Assembly (NCBI RefSeq): GCF_000189635.1
Contig: NW_002476336.1
Span: 1-64,000 of the forward strand
Origin: Tetrahymena thermophila SB210
Lineage: Eukaryota; Ciliophora; Oligohymenophorea; Hymenostomatida; Tetrahymenidae
Reading direction: 5' to 3'
DNA length: 64,000 nt
Shown: piece after piece, positions 1 to 12,360 of the stretch
Layout: the number at the start of each line of letters is the position of its first letter
Position numbering within the stretch: the stretch's first letter is position 1
Program-made: the position numbers and the translations under genes
Notes under the pieces: generated by a model
Database searches by the model: none
What the model saw: the letters and a program-made list of their open reading frames with translations, nothing else
What the model was told of the DNA's origin: nothing

Positions 1-30
1 CAACCCCAACCCCAACCCCAACCCCAACCC
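1..30. repeat. Macronuclear telomere, C4A2 repeats
   Basis: The window begins with perfect CCCCAA repeats, ending in a partial CCC before AT-rich sequence starts at position 31. G4T2 is the Tetrahymena-type telomere, so position 1 lies at or near the physical end of a macronuclear chromosome. Confidence 0.97.
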
Positions 31-947
31 TTTTATTTAAACTATTTATTTTTTTATTTTTCTTATCAATATTACACTCTTTACCAATAAAAGCTGTGGT
101 AAAAATAAATATTTTATTTAGAGAAAACTCATTATCAATGTAATAAAAAAGCATTTGAAAGATATACTAATAACTTAATAATTAGCCATCAAAAATAAAT
201 TTATACAATTTTAAGAGATTTTTATTCAATTTTAAGAAATTTTTAAATATCATTGTGAAGAAGAAGAAGAATAAATGAAATAAAATTTATTATTAAAATA
301 AACAATATTGTGATGAAGAATTAATAAATAAAGTTTAGAATTAAATTAAACTACAATGTGATAATGAGTAAATAAAGCAAAAGTTTATAATTAAATTAAA
401 ATTGTATAAATAATATTTATAGTTATAAAAATAGAAAATAAGAAATTTAATAATTAAAAAAAATTAGATTTAATCAAAGATCAGAACGATTTGATTGATT
501 AATTTAATAAATAATCAAATAAGTTGCAATTAAAATATAGAGAGATTTTAAGAATGTTTACAATGTGATTTTTTTTTGATTAATTTATATGTTTTTTGGT
601 GTAATGTGTGTGAAAATAGTTAAAGGAATTAGAAATACAATCTTAATTTAAATAAATAATTTTATTCAATTTGTAAATTGAACTAGTATTTAAGAATAAG
701 AGACCTGAGATAGTTTAGATATATTACCTATTTAAATTAATTAATTTAGTTAGTTATAGTAGTTTTAATTTATTATTTTATGTATAATTTATTTTGATAT
801 AGTCATAATTAATATGTTTAGATTACATAAGATTTCAATTTTTTATCTTACTTTAATAACAATGAAAAAGTTTATTAATTTGAATGTAAATATTATTTTA
901 AATTAATTAAAATTATCTTTCTTTTTTTTCTTTTTACAGTATTTTCC
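31..947. other. Subtelomeric AT-rich spacer
   Basis: Between the telomere and the first gene's stop codon I see only AT-rich sequence with short homopolymers and TTTA-like runs. It holds no convincing reading frame with TGA as the only stop, no RNA gene and no long repeat array. Confidence 0.7.
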
Positions 948-3900
948 TCACAAATTCAATTGGCTTACTTTTGATCTTCTTTATAGTTATTATTATTATT
1001 AAATTTCGTAATTTTTTTAAGATGAAGTTTAGGAATTTTTATCAATTTATTAATTTAATTACAAAGAGTTACTATGAGCAATGTTATTGATATTTTCATC
1101 CACAAAATTATCGCATAAAGAAAATGAGTTATTATTACTGTTAGCTCTTGGTTATTAAGAACTCTTTTGCATATTTTAGAATAACTTCTTATTTCTTTTT
1201 TGCAGTAGTCTTTATTTTTATCTGATAGAATTTTTGTCATAATTATTTTAAGATTGGGCAATATTGAAATCGTCATCATTATTTTAGATTTCATTTACAG
1301 CTGAGTGTGGGACTAACTTTGATGGAATTCTTTCTTGGTATGTTTAGATATTTTGTTAATCATGGAATGTTGTAGGTAGATCAGTGCTTTATTCTTATTA
1401 AGGGTCGTTGTAAAAACCTTTAATATTTCTCAGAATTTCATCATTTGTAGAATTAGTTTTAGATTTAGCAATAGAATTTCTATCAAAACCAACAGTATTA
1501 GCTGAGGTTGTGCTATATTATTTTTACCTACTTTCTTAGTAAAATTAAGATATTGAGGACTAATCTGATGAATTTTATTTATTATAATTTTGATGATATA
1601 TATTATTTTTATCAAATAAGATATTGTCTTTTTAATTTGTATTCATAGTATTTTATTTGGGTGAATTATCTCCAATAAATTGTGATTAAATACTTAGTAT
1701 ATCACTGCTCATATTCTTAAATCCTACAAAATTTTTTGAAGAGTTGGCACTGTTAATATTTTATTAATATTATATGCCTACCTAATCTGGCCTTTTCTAT
1801 TATATTTACGAAGAAGGAGTGTCGTCATCATCATCGCATATTAATAATTAGTTAAAGTTAATGTTTTGAATTTCTTATTTATCCATATTAGCTGGTTACC
1901 ATTTTTTGTTAATCTGATCTAGAGTATTTTTATTATTATTTTGTAAGCAACTAGCAGGTGTCGTACTTTCGCTTGCTAATATATTTTACGAATTATTTTC
2001 AATGTTTTTAGATGATTAACTTTTACTAGCATAAGAAGAAAAAGTAGAGCGCTTTTGTGTACTTTAAACTTAGGTATCTTCATTAGGTTTTAATTCGTAA
2101 ATGATGATGTTAGAATCATATTCTTGATAGTTTTAGTTGTTCTGTAACAAATTATTTGCTTTTTATTCTTAACTGGATTAGATTTACTTTTGATAATATG
2201 AATTGGTACTTTATTATATAGTACCATTTCTACTATTGTTTTCTTAATTTTAATTATTATATTCACTCCTGCTACTATTATTTTTAGTAACAACAAATAG
2301 GCTTTTATTTTTTCTTAAATTAAGGTTGATTTGCTAAACATTAAATTAATTCTATTAATTTTCTTCACTATCATTATTTTGTTGGTCATCTTTAAAATCT
2401 TAATTTGAGTAATTTTTAGATATTTTTCTCAATTTTAAATTATCGAGGATAAGTGGAGGAGGTGGCAAGTGAGCTAGATTATTTGTTTTACCTACTTAAG
2501 ATACCTAGTTATTTTCAATCTCATCAAGTTTAAAGATTTACTACTCTAAATTTTAGTTATTAAACTATATATTTTACTCTTTAAATATTTAAGAAGGAGA
2601 GTGCTCTTTATCTGTTATCCTTTGACTTTAGCTATGTTAGATATTTAATTAGAAAAGCGAATTTAAATGTGCTTAATTGGATCGTTATGCAGATTCTTTT
2701 GAAGAGGACAAAAAAAATTTAGTCTGATCTTAGATATTTTAATCTTATTTTTGTGGAGAAATGCAAGGCTTAGATTACATAGAAGTGAAGTGAAAATTGT
2801 TTTTGATGTTATTAATATCATTGTTATTATTGTTATTATTGTCATTTAATTGTACTTTCTCACTAGCATTATTCGCTTTTGTATTTTATATTATAAATTA
2901 ATTATTTAGTTTTATTTCTTCCTCTTCTTAGTCTAATAAAATATCTTTCTTTTTATAATAATTATATCTCTAAATTAGATAAGTCTTATCCAATTTATCG
3001 AAGTTCTGATAAATTATCTCTGAAGGCCTAGAATAAAATAAAACATGATTAAAATTAGATAAGCAACCATAGTCAAATTCTTTATTTAATTCGATATCAA
3101 CAGGCTTAGGATCAGGTACAATAAGACGCCTAAATTCATCAGTTGTATGATTTTTTGCTATAAGTTGAAATTAAAAAATTAGTAAACTTAAAATATTAGC
3201 TGCTAAAATTGCCGAATAGATGCATTAGATAATAGCTAGTATTACAGATATTCGTTAGATTGTTTGGACGAAATCATCATCTTCAACAAATGGATAAATA
3301 ATTTAAAATAAGCATTCTGTCACTATAAGTAATTTCATAGTTACTATAACCAAAAGAAAGTAAATATAACCTCTTCTGTTTTAATGACCAATGCAATTAT
3401 TTAAAAATGGGCAATGATGGTCACGCTCTATGACGCATAAATCGCAAATTTTGCAATGATGAGTTCGTAAAGGGCGGTAAATATGACAAGTATAACAGTA
3501 TCGCAAATCAAACAATTTTTAACCTTTTTGTTAGACTACTGGTAGAGAATGTCTTTGCTTTTGAGTTAAAGGTATAGCTATAAATCCAGGATTACTGATT
3601 GAGCAATAAATAAAAAGAAACAAACTCAAAATGCTTGCTATTGAAACTATTACTATCCACGAAAGGCCATCATAGCTGCATAAACCTTGAGGAAATTGTA
3701 CTTCATATAAAATAAAGCAAGAGATTGGAATAAATAATCCTAAAAATGCAACAATATGCTACTTTCCTTACTGCCCAATACTTATATTACCTTTTCCTAC
3801 AAAAAATCTCTTGCCATAAAAAGATTATCTTAATTTTTCTTAATTGACATCTTCATATTATGGTGAAAGTTTCTATGACTTTTTGTTTTTAGCAAAATTT

Positions 3901-4241
3901 TGAGAATTTACTACTTACTCGTCTTTTATTTTCATAATAAGTTTGTCTGAGTGTATTTATTCTTTTTCATTTTAAAACTCACCTTATTTTGGTGGCTGTA
4001 AAGATTTTTTAGATGCTGAGCATGATGCAGTTGAACACTTTTAAAAATCATTTCGCGAGTCATTTCTCATTGGAAACGATCTTTTCTAAATAATAATAGT
4101 TGGCATAATGTTCTAATCTCCCTACAAATTTATTCCTACTTAAATTTATTGAGAGTTGCTAGATATACTTTCTGATCGATTTTTACTATTAACACTGCTG
4201 ATTTCAGAAGACTTATTTGAGTTCTGAAAAGCAGCCTGCAT
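948..4241 (-). CDS. DHHC-type protein S-acyltransferase with a very long C-terminal tail
   Basis: Predicted palmitoyltransferase attaching fatty acyl groups to cysteines of membrane proteins. One exon of 1097 residues. The cysteine-rich domain (about residues 247-297) contains [20 protein letters not shown], with DHHC at 274-277. Two membrane segments precede it, the second ending in the typical NPG, and two follow. A TTxE motif (TTDE) sits at about 366-369. The ATG at 4241 is the first in frame after an upstream TGA. Most family members have 300-500 residues. Here about 700 further residues, rich in N, S, K and Q with runs of D, follow the catalytic core in one open frame. That tail could be a docking or disordered region. 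The gene is nearest the telomere and diverges from the small TIM gene. The family call is secure; substrate and membrane are unknown. Confidence 0.92.
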
Positions 4242-6158
4242 AGGTGCGGTTATTTGTATTTGTCTCGTCACCACAGCAATGGATTAATTAATTAGTTGCT
4301 TATTTAATAAGTTATTGTATCAATATTAATTTAATATAAGTAATCTTTTTAATCAATTCTTTGTTTTTTTCTTTACAAAACTCAAAAATGAGTTTAACTT
4401 TATCAAATTTGTGAAATACTCAAAAATCAATAGTTTATATGTTATTTTATATTTTTTTATTCAATGTACATTAATAGATTTCAAAAAAAAAAATTAGATT
4501 ATTGAACAAATAAGAGAATGCACATAACTTAAGCATTTATATCTATCTAATAATCTTTATATTTCGAATAGCTTATTCTTCTTAATTGATAAATATTTTT
4601 TGGGTTTATGTATGTTTGTTTGCATGCCTTTTTATTATTTCTTTTTATCTTAGTTAAAGATCATTCAATTTTTCTTCATATTTTTCTTTCTAGATAAATA
4701 ATTGATATTGATCTCATGTTTTAGACTTTAGCTAACTCGTTCGAATTATTAGTATTTATTAATATATTTATTTTCACTTATCCATCAAAAAGTTAATCAA
4801 ACTTTGAAAAATTAGAATCAATCATACAAATTAGTCAAATTTACAATATCGAAATTTTTTTTCTTTTATCCTATTAATAAAACAAAATACTAAATTATCA
4901 CTATTGAACTTAAAGATTTTGTACAATACAGTCCAAGACATATTTTTAAACTTAATTCTTACTCTTTTTTACATTTTTTTTAGTCAACAGAAAATTACAT
5001 ATGCTAAAAAAACATTTTTTATAACCAAAAAGAGCTGAGAAATAAATTTATAGCAATAAAATTTATATTTTTAGGATAAATTACACAGTTTATTTTAATC
5101 TAAACAAAATTAAAACTATAACAAAAATAATTTACTACATTCGACATCTAAAAAAATATTTATAATTTTTAATATACATTGAAGTATATTCTATTTTATT
5201 TAATTGATAAATATACAGGAATAGATTTTTATCTTAAGTATTTTTGAGTTTTATAAGAAAATTATACTCTAACTATCGAAAATTTAAAAATCTAACAATT
5301 TTTAATGTGTAACAAAAACAGAGAGAATTGTATGATTAAATAAATTCAAAGCTATTTCTTTACAACTATTTTTGAGATGCAAATATTATAAAAATATTTT
5401 ACAATTTTAATTAATAATACCAAGAAAATCTGTATCTGATTAAACTTACAATCTAAAACTTATTTAATAGGTGTTTTTGATATATTAATGGAGAATTTGA
5501 AATATTATTTAAAGTAAATTAACATTAGATCTTTTGTTTTTTTAAAAAATGAGTTTTAACTACAAATATTTTTAAATATTTTCTATTAATCATATTTATA
5601 TTATATTATTATAATGATAAATGTTTAAATAAATATAAAAAATAAATCCTATACTTACTAATAATTTATTATAAAGCTTTATTTAATCTTTCTATAAGCT
5701 TTCTTGTTCTAAATTTAATAATATTCTTATTTTTCAAAAATAAAATAAAATTTAACACAGTTAAAAAAATAATTTTACTAACTAAAATAATTGCAGGTAT
5801 CATATATCTGTTAGATATCCTTAAAATTGATAATAAACACTTTAGTATTGATAAGAACTTCATAAATGATTGTTTTGAAAAAAAAAATCAATTAACACTT
5901 TAAGTTAAATTTCATTAACAATACAAATAAATAAATATATTTTATATTTGAATTAATTCTCTTGCTATTTAAAATTAATTTTTAACAATTAGTCTTAATT
6001 TTATTTATAATTTTTATTCTAGAAGTCAAACACTGAATTTATTTAAATTTGATATTTTAACATTTTTGCAAAACTATTTGATAAAAACTAAAGAATATTC
6101 TTTAAAATTTTATCCTAAGATATATTATTATAATTAGACTAAGTAAAATTATATTTTA
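4242..6158. other. Divergent intergenic region
   Basis: About 1.9 kb of AT-rich DNA between two divergent genes, presumably holding both promoters. A minus-strand frame from 5863 to 4898 stays open for about 321 codons, but its composition (many F, I, L, K, N, Y and very few acidic residues) is that of translated spacer, so I did not call it a gene. Confidence 0.6.
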
Positions 6159-6431
6159 ATGAGCAAACAAAGCAATCTTTCTGAAGATTATGTTGATCTT
6201 TATTAGGCTTATAAAGTAATGTAAAAGACTTGCGTATATAAATGTTTAGAAGATGTTTCTAAACCTATTCTTAATGTCGCTGAATAAAGTTGTATGCATA
6301 GATGTATAGTTAAATATAGACATGCATTAGGAGTTGGAACTAAAATGTTCTTATAATTTGAAAATGAAATAAAAAAGGCTAATGATCTATCTAAAACTTA
6401 TCCTATAGCCTAAAATCCTCTTTAGTTGTGA
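6159..6431 (+). CDS. Small TIM chaperone (Tim9/Tim10/Tim8/Tim13 family)
   Basis: Single exon, 90 residues, the normal size for small TIM proteins. These form hexameric chaperones in the mitochondrial intermembrane space and escort hydrophobic precursors from TOM to TIM22 or SAM. The hallmark twin CX3C motif is complete: TCVYKC at residues 24-29 (C25, C29) and SCMHRC at 44-49 (C45, C49), separated by 15 residues. As in the family, there is no presequence, consistent with import by Mia40-type disulfide relay. I cannot tell which paralogue it is. The start ATG sits in an A-rich context and the stop is TGA. Confidence 0.88.
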
Positions 6432-6680
6432 AACTAATTATTACTAACTTTACTTATTAAATTATTTTATTTTTGTTTCAAATAAATTTGTAGCTCTATT
6501 TTATAGATTATTCAGACATACATTTACTTAAAATAATCGAAGGACAATATATATTTAAAAATTAAATATTTTATTTTATAACCAATTTGAATATGCTAAT
6601 CTTTGTTATTTATAAGTTTAAATTAAAATATTTACAAACATATAATTTATATTAAATTTATTATAAGTAATTTTAACACA

Positions 6681-6700
6681 TTCACTCACTCACTCATTCA
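6681..6700 (-). repeat. TGAG tandem repeat at gene 3' end
   Basis: A short CACT/TGAG tandem tract. Read on the minus strand it offers TGA in more than one frame at the end of the low-complexity gene. A similar tract marks the end of the gene at 28982. Confidence 0.7.
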
Positions 6701-8973
6701 GTCATAAGTCTTTTATTTTAATTATTGTGACTAATTATTTAATTTTACTTATTCCTGTTATTAATTTAGGTTTTATAGATAAAATCACTTACATTAAAAT
6801 ATGAAGACTATACTGCTGTATCATCTATATCGTTAATAGTTTTGTTGAACTTGCTTAGATGGTAATCAATAAATTTATATTATTTTTTGGCAACTTCTAC
6901 ATCACAAATTAACTAGTTTATTTGTGAGAAAGTTTTTCTTTGTTAATTGCTAAAGCAGCTTTTTAAGCTTATTAGCTTTGAGTTATGAGGATCTATTTTA
7001 TTTGAGCTTTATTTAACTAGCTTATTCCTTAGCTTGGTATTTAAGTTCTATGAGTAACTTTCATATTTTTCTGTAAGCTTTTTTTCTGCTGAAAGCTCTG
7101 GAGCTATATGATTTTCAACAACTTACCTCATTTGCATCTTCATATATGAATATTTTGTATCTTTAATTGCATCAGGGTATTTTTTAAATAGATAATTAAG
7201 AGGACTTTATTGTCTTCTTTTTCTTTAGAATTACAATTCATCATCTATCATCTTATTGCTGATGTCATTTGCACTCATTCTAGACTCAGTGATTGATTAC
7301 TCTGAGCTTTTACCTCTGCTTTAAATAAATTAAGGGCTTACTGATCTTTTTGTTGGTACAGGAGAAGATTCTTTAAAGTCATAATTTTAATTAGTTTTAT
7401 CTTTTTTAGGTGATAATAAACCTTTGACTTCACTTTACTTCTTGTTTAAAATTACTGACTGCTCTAAAGAAGCAGAAAACACATTTGTAAGGCCTAACTA
7501 GATATTTTAACTATAGTTTTATTGTTTTGATAATTACACACTAATTTCTTAGTTCTGATTTTATTTTTAAATAGAAGAATTAAAATTCATATTTGATTTA
7601 AACCCCATATTATCACTCATATGATTTTCTTATGAGAATCTATGAGATTTTTGTGTTTAAGATCCATCAAATTCTGTTTTAAATATATTTATAAGCTTGC
7701 TTGGTTTACGGTTATTTTCTGATTCTTAACTTAAATTTAATCTGACTTATTAAGACTTTTAGTTTGAGTTTTAACTACCAACAAAAAAATAATCACTCAA
7801 TTTTAATCCATCGGATTTATAATATTAGCTACTTTGTGAGAAATCAGAATATCCTTCTTACTAAAATTTCTTCTTATGAGTCTGCCTTAATTTATTAGCC
7901 AAATGATTACTATTTTGTTTCCTTTAAGCCAAACCCTCTTCTAAATTTTCCATTTAACCCTTTTCTTAGATTTCATCTAGATAATTATTTTAGAGCAATT
8001 ATTATTCTATTTATGCATTTTCATTATCCAAATCTTAGCTTGATTTTCTAACATCATCTTATTCCTAGCTGATATTCTCTTCAATACTTTCGATGTTATT
8101 GTTACTATTTCTAAATGGTTTATTTCTAATATTTTTAAGAAGCTACCACTTAGAGTGAAAATCAATTAAATTTTATAAATTAAAACGAGACTAAGCTTTC
8201 TTATACAAAGCTTTATTTTTAGCATCTTGTGAATCTTTTATATTTTTTTCTTGTTAATTTTTATCTTTAGATGTTTCATTTATCAGTTTCTTTTTCTTTG
8301 AATCATCAAGAGTAATAGGTTGTTTTTAGGCATTTTGAGAAAAAAATTATTATTCATTCTCACTTACATCTCTTTTATTAGGAGTTTTCGATTTGCTTTT
8401 TTATTTAAGTAGAGGACTTTAAAGGTATTTTTGATTTTATGAAAAACTATAACATTTTTATCGAGTTTATAATAATGGTGAAACACTTTTTAAATATTCA
8501 AAGGATGCATTTTAATTATGTTTATTTTCTTAAATATGAGTAATATTAATTTTAGGAATTTATTTTAACTTGTGTGATTTATTTGTACTTTCTTTTTATA
8601 TAGCTTTACTTGATAACTCATTTGAAATATCAGAATTTATTTAAAATCGAATTTTGCTACTCAATTAGTCTTCCATTTCGAGATCAGGTAACACATTTAG
8701 GTAATCTTTTGCAGAGGGTTATCTATTTTGTAGCTTTTTTTATTGAAAGTTAAAAATTTGATGCCATATAATCTTAAATAAATCATTTAAGTAGGTAATT
8801 TATAATGAATGATTCAAATAATAAATAAAATAGTTATCAAAAACCTTAGATTCTGTCTGCTTTTGCAGGTTTATATCAATTGTTGTTTTAGCCTTCTTTC
8901 TGATCGAAAATTAACTGGGTATTTAGTCTTTTGAGTCATCGCTCATGTTGTTATTTTCAATGTCGTTTATCAT
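6698..8973 (-). CDS. Low-complexity hypothetical protein
   Basis: A long open frame runs from the ATG at 8973 to near 6682 without an in-frame TGA. It codes for about 740 residues rich in S, N, K and Q, with a C-terminal part (about residues 600-720) that looks helical and possibly coiled-coil. No family was recognised. Near the 3' end a perfect GTAAGT donor at 6792 and a TTAG acceptor at 6731 suggest one 62-nt intron, after which the frame ends at TGA 6698-6700. Read straight through, it ends at 6682-6684. Both stops lie in a small GTGA repeat. It diverges from the B-box/WD40 gene across about 560 bp. Confidence 0.7.
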
Positions 8974-9530
8974 ACTTTTAATTTATTTATCTGGCAAAAT
9001 TAAAATTACATTAAAATAAATGAATGATACAAATTCTCAAACATAAATATTAATTATCCGTTTAAAATTTAAAATATGTAATTAATATTAAAAAATCATT
9101 GAAAACAAACATAATAAATTATTAAAAAAAATATTATAAAAAATCATTAAAAAATATTTTTAAAAATGATAAAAAATAAAATTAAAATAATTTTTTTGTA
9201 AATGCAAATAAATTGTTAAATATCAAAATGAAATTAATATGAAATATACTTTAATTAATTAGGAATAATATAGAAAAAATAATAGATATTTTAGAAATAA
9301 ATTATTTTTTTTAGAATTAGCGATAGTAATAAACAGATCAATCTCATAAATTCTAATAATTATTCTTGGTTTTAAATAAAATATTTAAACTGAAATTATA
9401 CTTATGCTTGGTCTCTTAATAAAGTAAAAAAGTTAAATATTAATAGACAATTGATTTTTATCATAATTAGTCAAAGAGATTTTATATCTGAAAAAAATTA
9501 AAAAAAAGTATAAAAATTTTTAGAATAAAA
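8974..9530. other. Divergent intergenic region
   Basis: AT-rich spacer between two divergently transcribed genes. I see no gene, RNA or repeat, only what must be two promoters without recognisable boxes. Confidence 0.6.
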
Positions 9531-11507
9531 ATGGCTGATTAAAATGTAATAGAGTGCTCAGAGCATTAAAAGTAATGTACAGATTATTGTACATTTAACT
9601 TCTGTGAAGAAAAATATCTATTTATCTGTCCAAGATGCATTTAAAGAAAAATGAACCACACTTAACATAAAAATTGTCTGAAGGATATAAGCTCTTAAAA
9701 AGATATTATGGAAGTTATTTTAGACATAATGATGAATAATTCTGATTACACTTATGAAAAACACTAAATTTAAAAGCTTTTAGACTTAAATGAATACTTT
9801 ATTGACAGTTTAAATAAAATTAACAGTGGCATACGAAATTAAATGAGTCAAATGCTTCAAAATGATTAGTAATTGTTTTAATTTATTCTCCAAAATAGCT
9901 AAATCAGTAACAATAATAATAATATCCAATCTAATACAATAACTAAAGTGATAAAGAAAATAATACAGGATAGCATCTTTCATGATAATTCATTGTATAA
10001 ACATATTTCAGATTAACTAAAAAGTGTTTATCAAGATATTGGAAAATAAATTTCAAACTTTGATATAGTTGTTGACAAAAACCTAGAATAAAAAAAAAAT
10101 AGCTTTACTAAAAGTATTTAAAGACAGTTTTAGAAAATTGATGAATTCTAGCAACAGTCTCTCAACGATAAAATAAATAATTTAAATGAATAATCTTCTT
10201 ATTTTGAGAACGATGTTAGTATTAATTCTGCAGTTTCTGTATCTAATGACAACTAAAATAATGATATGGACATATCAAAAGTCAATATTAATTAAGTTTT
10301 AGATTTATTTAGTTCAAATATTAGTGGCAATCAACCAAAAAAAATTTTAATATAAAATCCAGTAGCTTCATCTAAGAAGGAAAAATAAGTAAATTTTAGC
10401 ATTTAAAGTATCTAGCAAAGAGAAAGTAAAGAAAACGCTTTTGATAATTAAATGATGGAGGAGGAAGAAAGTAAATATGATAACATCAACTAAATTAGGC
10501 ATTATTAAGATAACGAAAACCAATTAAAAAATAAGTAATTAGAGAATGTAAACCATAAAGAAAACATTAAAAAGATAAAATAACTTACATCATTTTAGCC
10601 TAATTTAATTGCTAAAGAACCTTTAGGAGAAGTATCTATATTTTGTATTAATGAGAATTCAAAGATGATTTTACTCACACATAGCTAATTACCTAATATT
10701 TTGTAAAGATATGATTTAAATATTATGGGTTTCCATGATTAAAATATGATTTAATTTGATGATGGAGATATAGTAGATGCTCATTTAAGTGAAGATTTAT
10801 AAAAAATAGCTATTTGCTCTTCTAGAGCTGGCTAAATTTATAAATTAGTAGATGGAAAATCTTACTAATTAAGTACAAATAAAGATAAAAATATATGTAG
10901 AATCTAAGTAGAAAAAAACGGCAACACAATCGTAATATATGAAGACTTTTCCTTTGAAATTTACCAATATGATAATATTTAACCGTATTAGTATTTTCCT
11001 ACAGATTCAATCTCAGACTAAAAGAAAACTTGCTACTTTGTATAAATAATAGAAAGTAATATTGCCTTACAATTAATATAAAATAAATGCCTTTAAGTTA
11101 TTAACTTATAAAATAATCTGTCTCTTTTTAGTAAATAAGAAAAATATTGCTTAAATAGTATTGAAATTAATAATGAAAAAAATTTAATTGCTACTAGTGG
11201 ACTCTCTGAAATTGTCACTATATATTCTTATGATAAAGAAAAAAAAAGTTTCACAGATTTAATTAAGATAGAAACTGGCCACAATGACGAAATTCTTTAA
11301 ACAAAATTTATAAATGGTGATCAATGGATAGTTACAATCAGTGGAGATTGTACATGGAAAGTATTTGAGACAAGGACAGGCTAAACCATTTACTTTTCTT
11401 CAAATGATTCCTAAAATGCCTACATAAAATGCGAATACTTTGCATCTGATCAATCTCTCATTTTTATAGATCAATATGGAGAATTAGCTCTTTTTAAGCT
11501 CTAATGA
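9531..11507 (+). CDS. B-box zinc finger protein with C-terminal WD40-like repeats
   Basis: Single exon, 658 residues. The N-terminus has B-box-like zinc ligand spacing (C9, H12, C16, C20, C25, C34, C37, then H44 and H47). A central region of about 250 residues is rich in N, Q, S and K and partly coiled-coil-like. The last 300 residues resemble a beta-propeller. The clearest blade contains GHNDEILQTKFINGDQ followed by ISGDCTWKVFETRTG, the usual GH...D...W-like pattern. B-box plus propeller proteins are frequent in ciliates and often act as scaffolds or ubiquitin ligase-like factors, but there is no RING domain here, so no enzymatic role is claimed. The stop TGA directly follows a TAA glutamine codon. 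Confidence 0.75.
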
Positions 11508-12360
11508 GCAAAAATAAATAATGAAGAAAAAAAGAATGAATCACTATTAAAATAAAATTGAAAAAATATATATTTTATAAATATTAATTATTTAATTTCT
11601 TTCCTACTTATTTATTTATATTTTTCCTTTGTTTTGTTTGAAATTAATATTAATAAAATTATATTTAAATTTAATCAATAAAATTCCTTCTAATAAAAAA
11701 ATAAATCTAAATTATTTTACATAATTAATTACTTATTTATTTATTTATTCCTACTTTTTTTTTTTTAAATATTATGAAAATTATTTTAAATTTAATGAAT
11801 AAAATTCTTTCTAATAAAAAATAATTCTACGTAACATTTAACTATTTATTTATTTACTTATTTTTAATATTTTTTTAAATAAAAAATGCTATCAAAATTA
11901 TTTATAAATTTAATAAATAAAGCTTCTTTTTTTTAACTTAAAATCATTTTTAAATTAATATATAATTAAATTATCATTATTTTAATGCATTTGATAAATT
12001 AATTGTTTATTTTTATATATAAAGATTATATACCTTAAATCCTCATTAATTATCACCCCTTTAAATTTTCATCATTTTTTCCCAAATTTTATGCATAATT
12101 CTAAAATTAATTTTTTTTTTTTTAAATATACCTTAATAGATGATTGAAAGTAGCAGTAGTATATAAGGAATTCATTTATGTCGTTTTAATATTATTTATC
12201 AATTTAAAAATATACTAACATATATATATATTATCTGTTAGTTTTATATTTAGATCTAATTAAAAATTAATAATTTAATAATAAGAAGCTATATCAGCAT
12301 ACAATTTTTCATTTTTAAATTAGATAATAGTAGAAAGAACGATCACATAATTATATTTAA
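11508..12360. other. Intergenic region with tandem repeat
   Basis: Spacer between two plus-strand genes. Apart from the roughly 120-bp repeat listed separately I see nothing in it. Confidence 0.6.
11640..11945. repeat. Imperfect tandem repeat, about 120 bp x 3
   Basis: Three degenerate copies begin near 11656, 11776 and 11894. Each carries an AAATTTAAT(C/G)AATAAA-like core, then CTTCTAATAAAAAA, then a TTTATTTATTTATT block. The regular period of about 118-120 bp separates it from random AT-rich sequence. Confidence 0.7.

Noticed and set aside
1055-2845. Several short minus-strand frames that end at TAA or TAG.
   Set aside because: They are pieces in other frames of the DHHC gene's long tail, or artefacts of reading TAA/TAG as stops.
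4898-5863. Minus-strand frame of about 321 codons without TGA.
   Set aside because: Composition is that of translated AT-rich spacer: mostly F, I, L, K, N, Q, Y and almost no Asp, Glu, Gly or Ala. With a single stop codon, long chance frames occur in such DNA.
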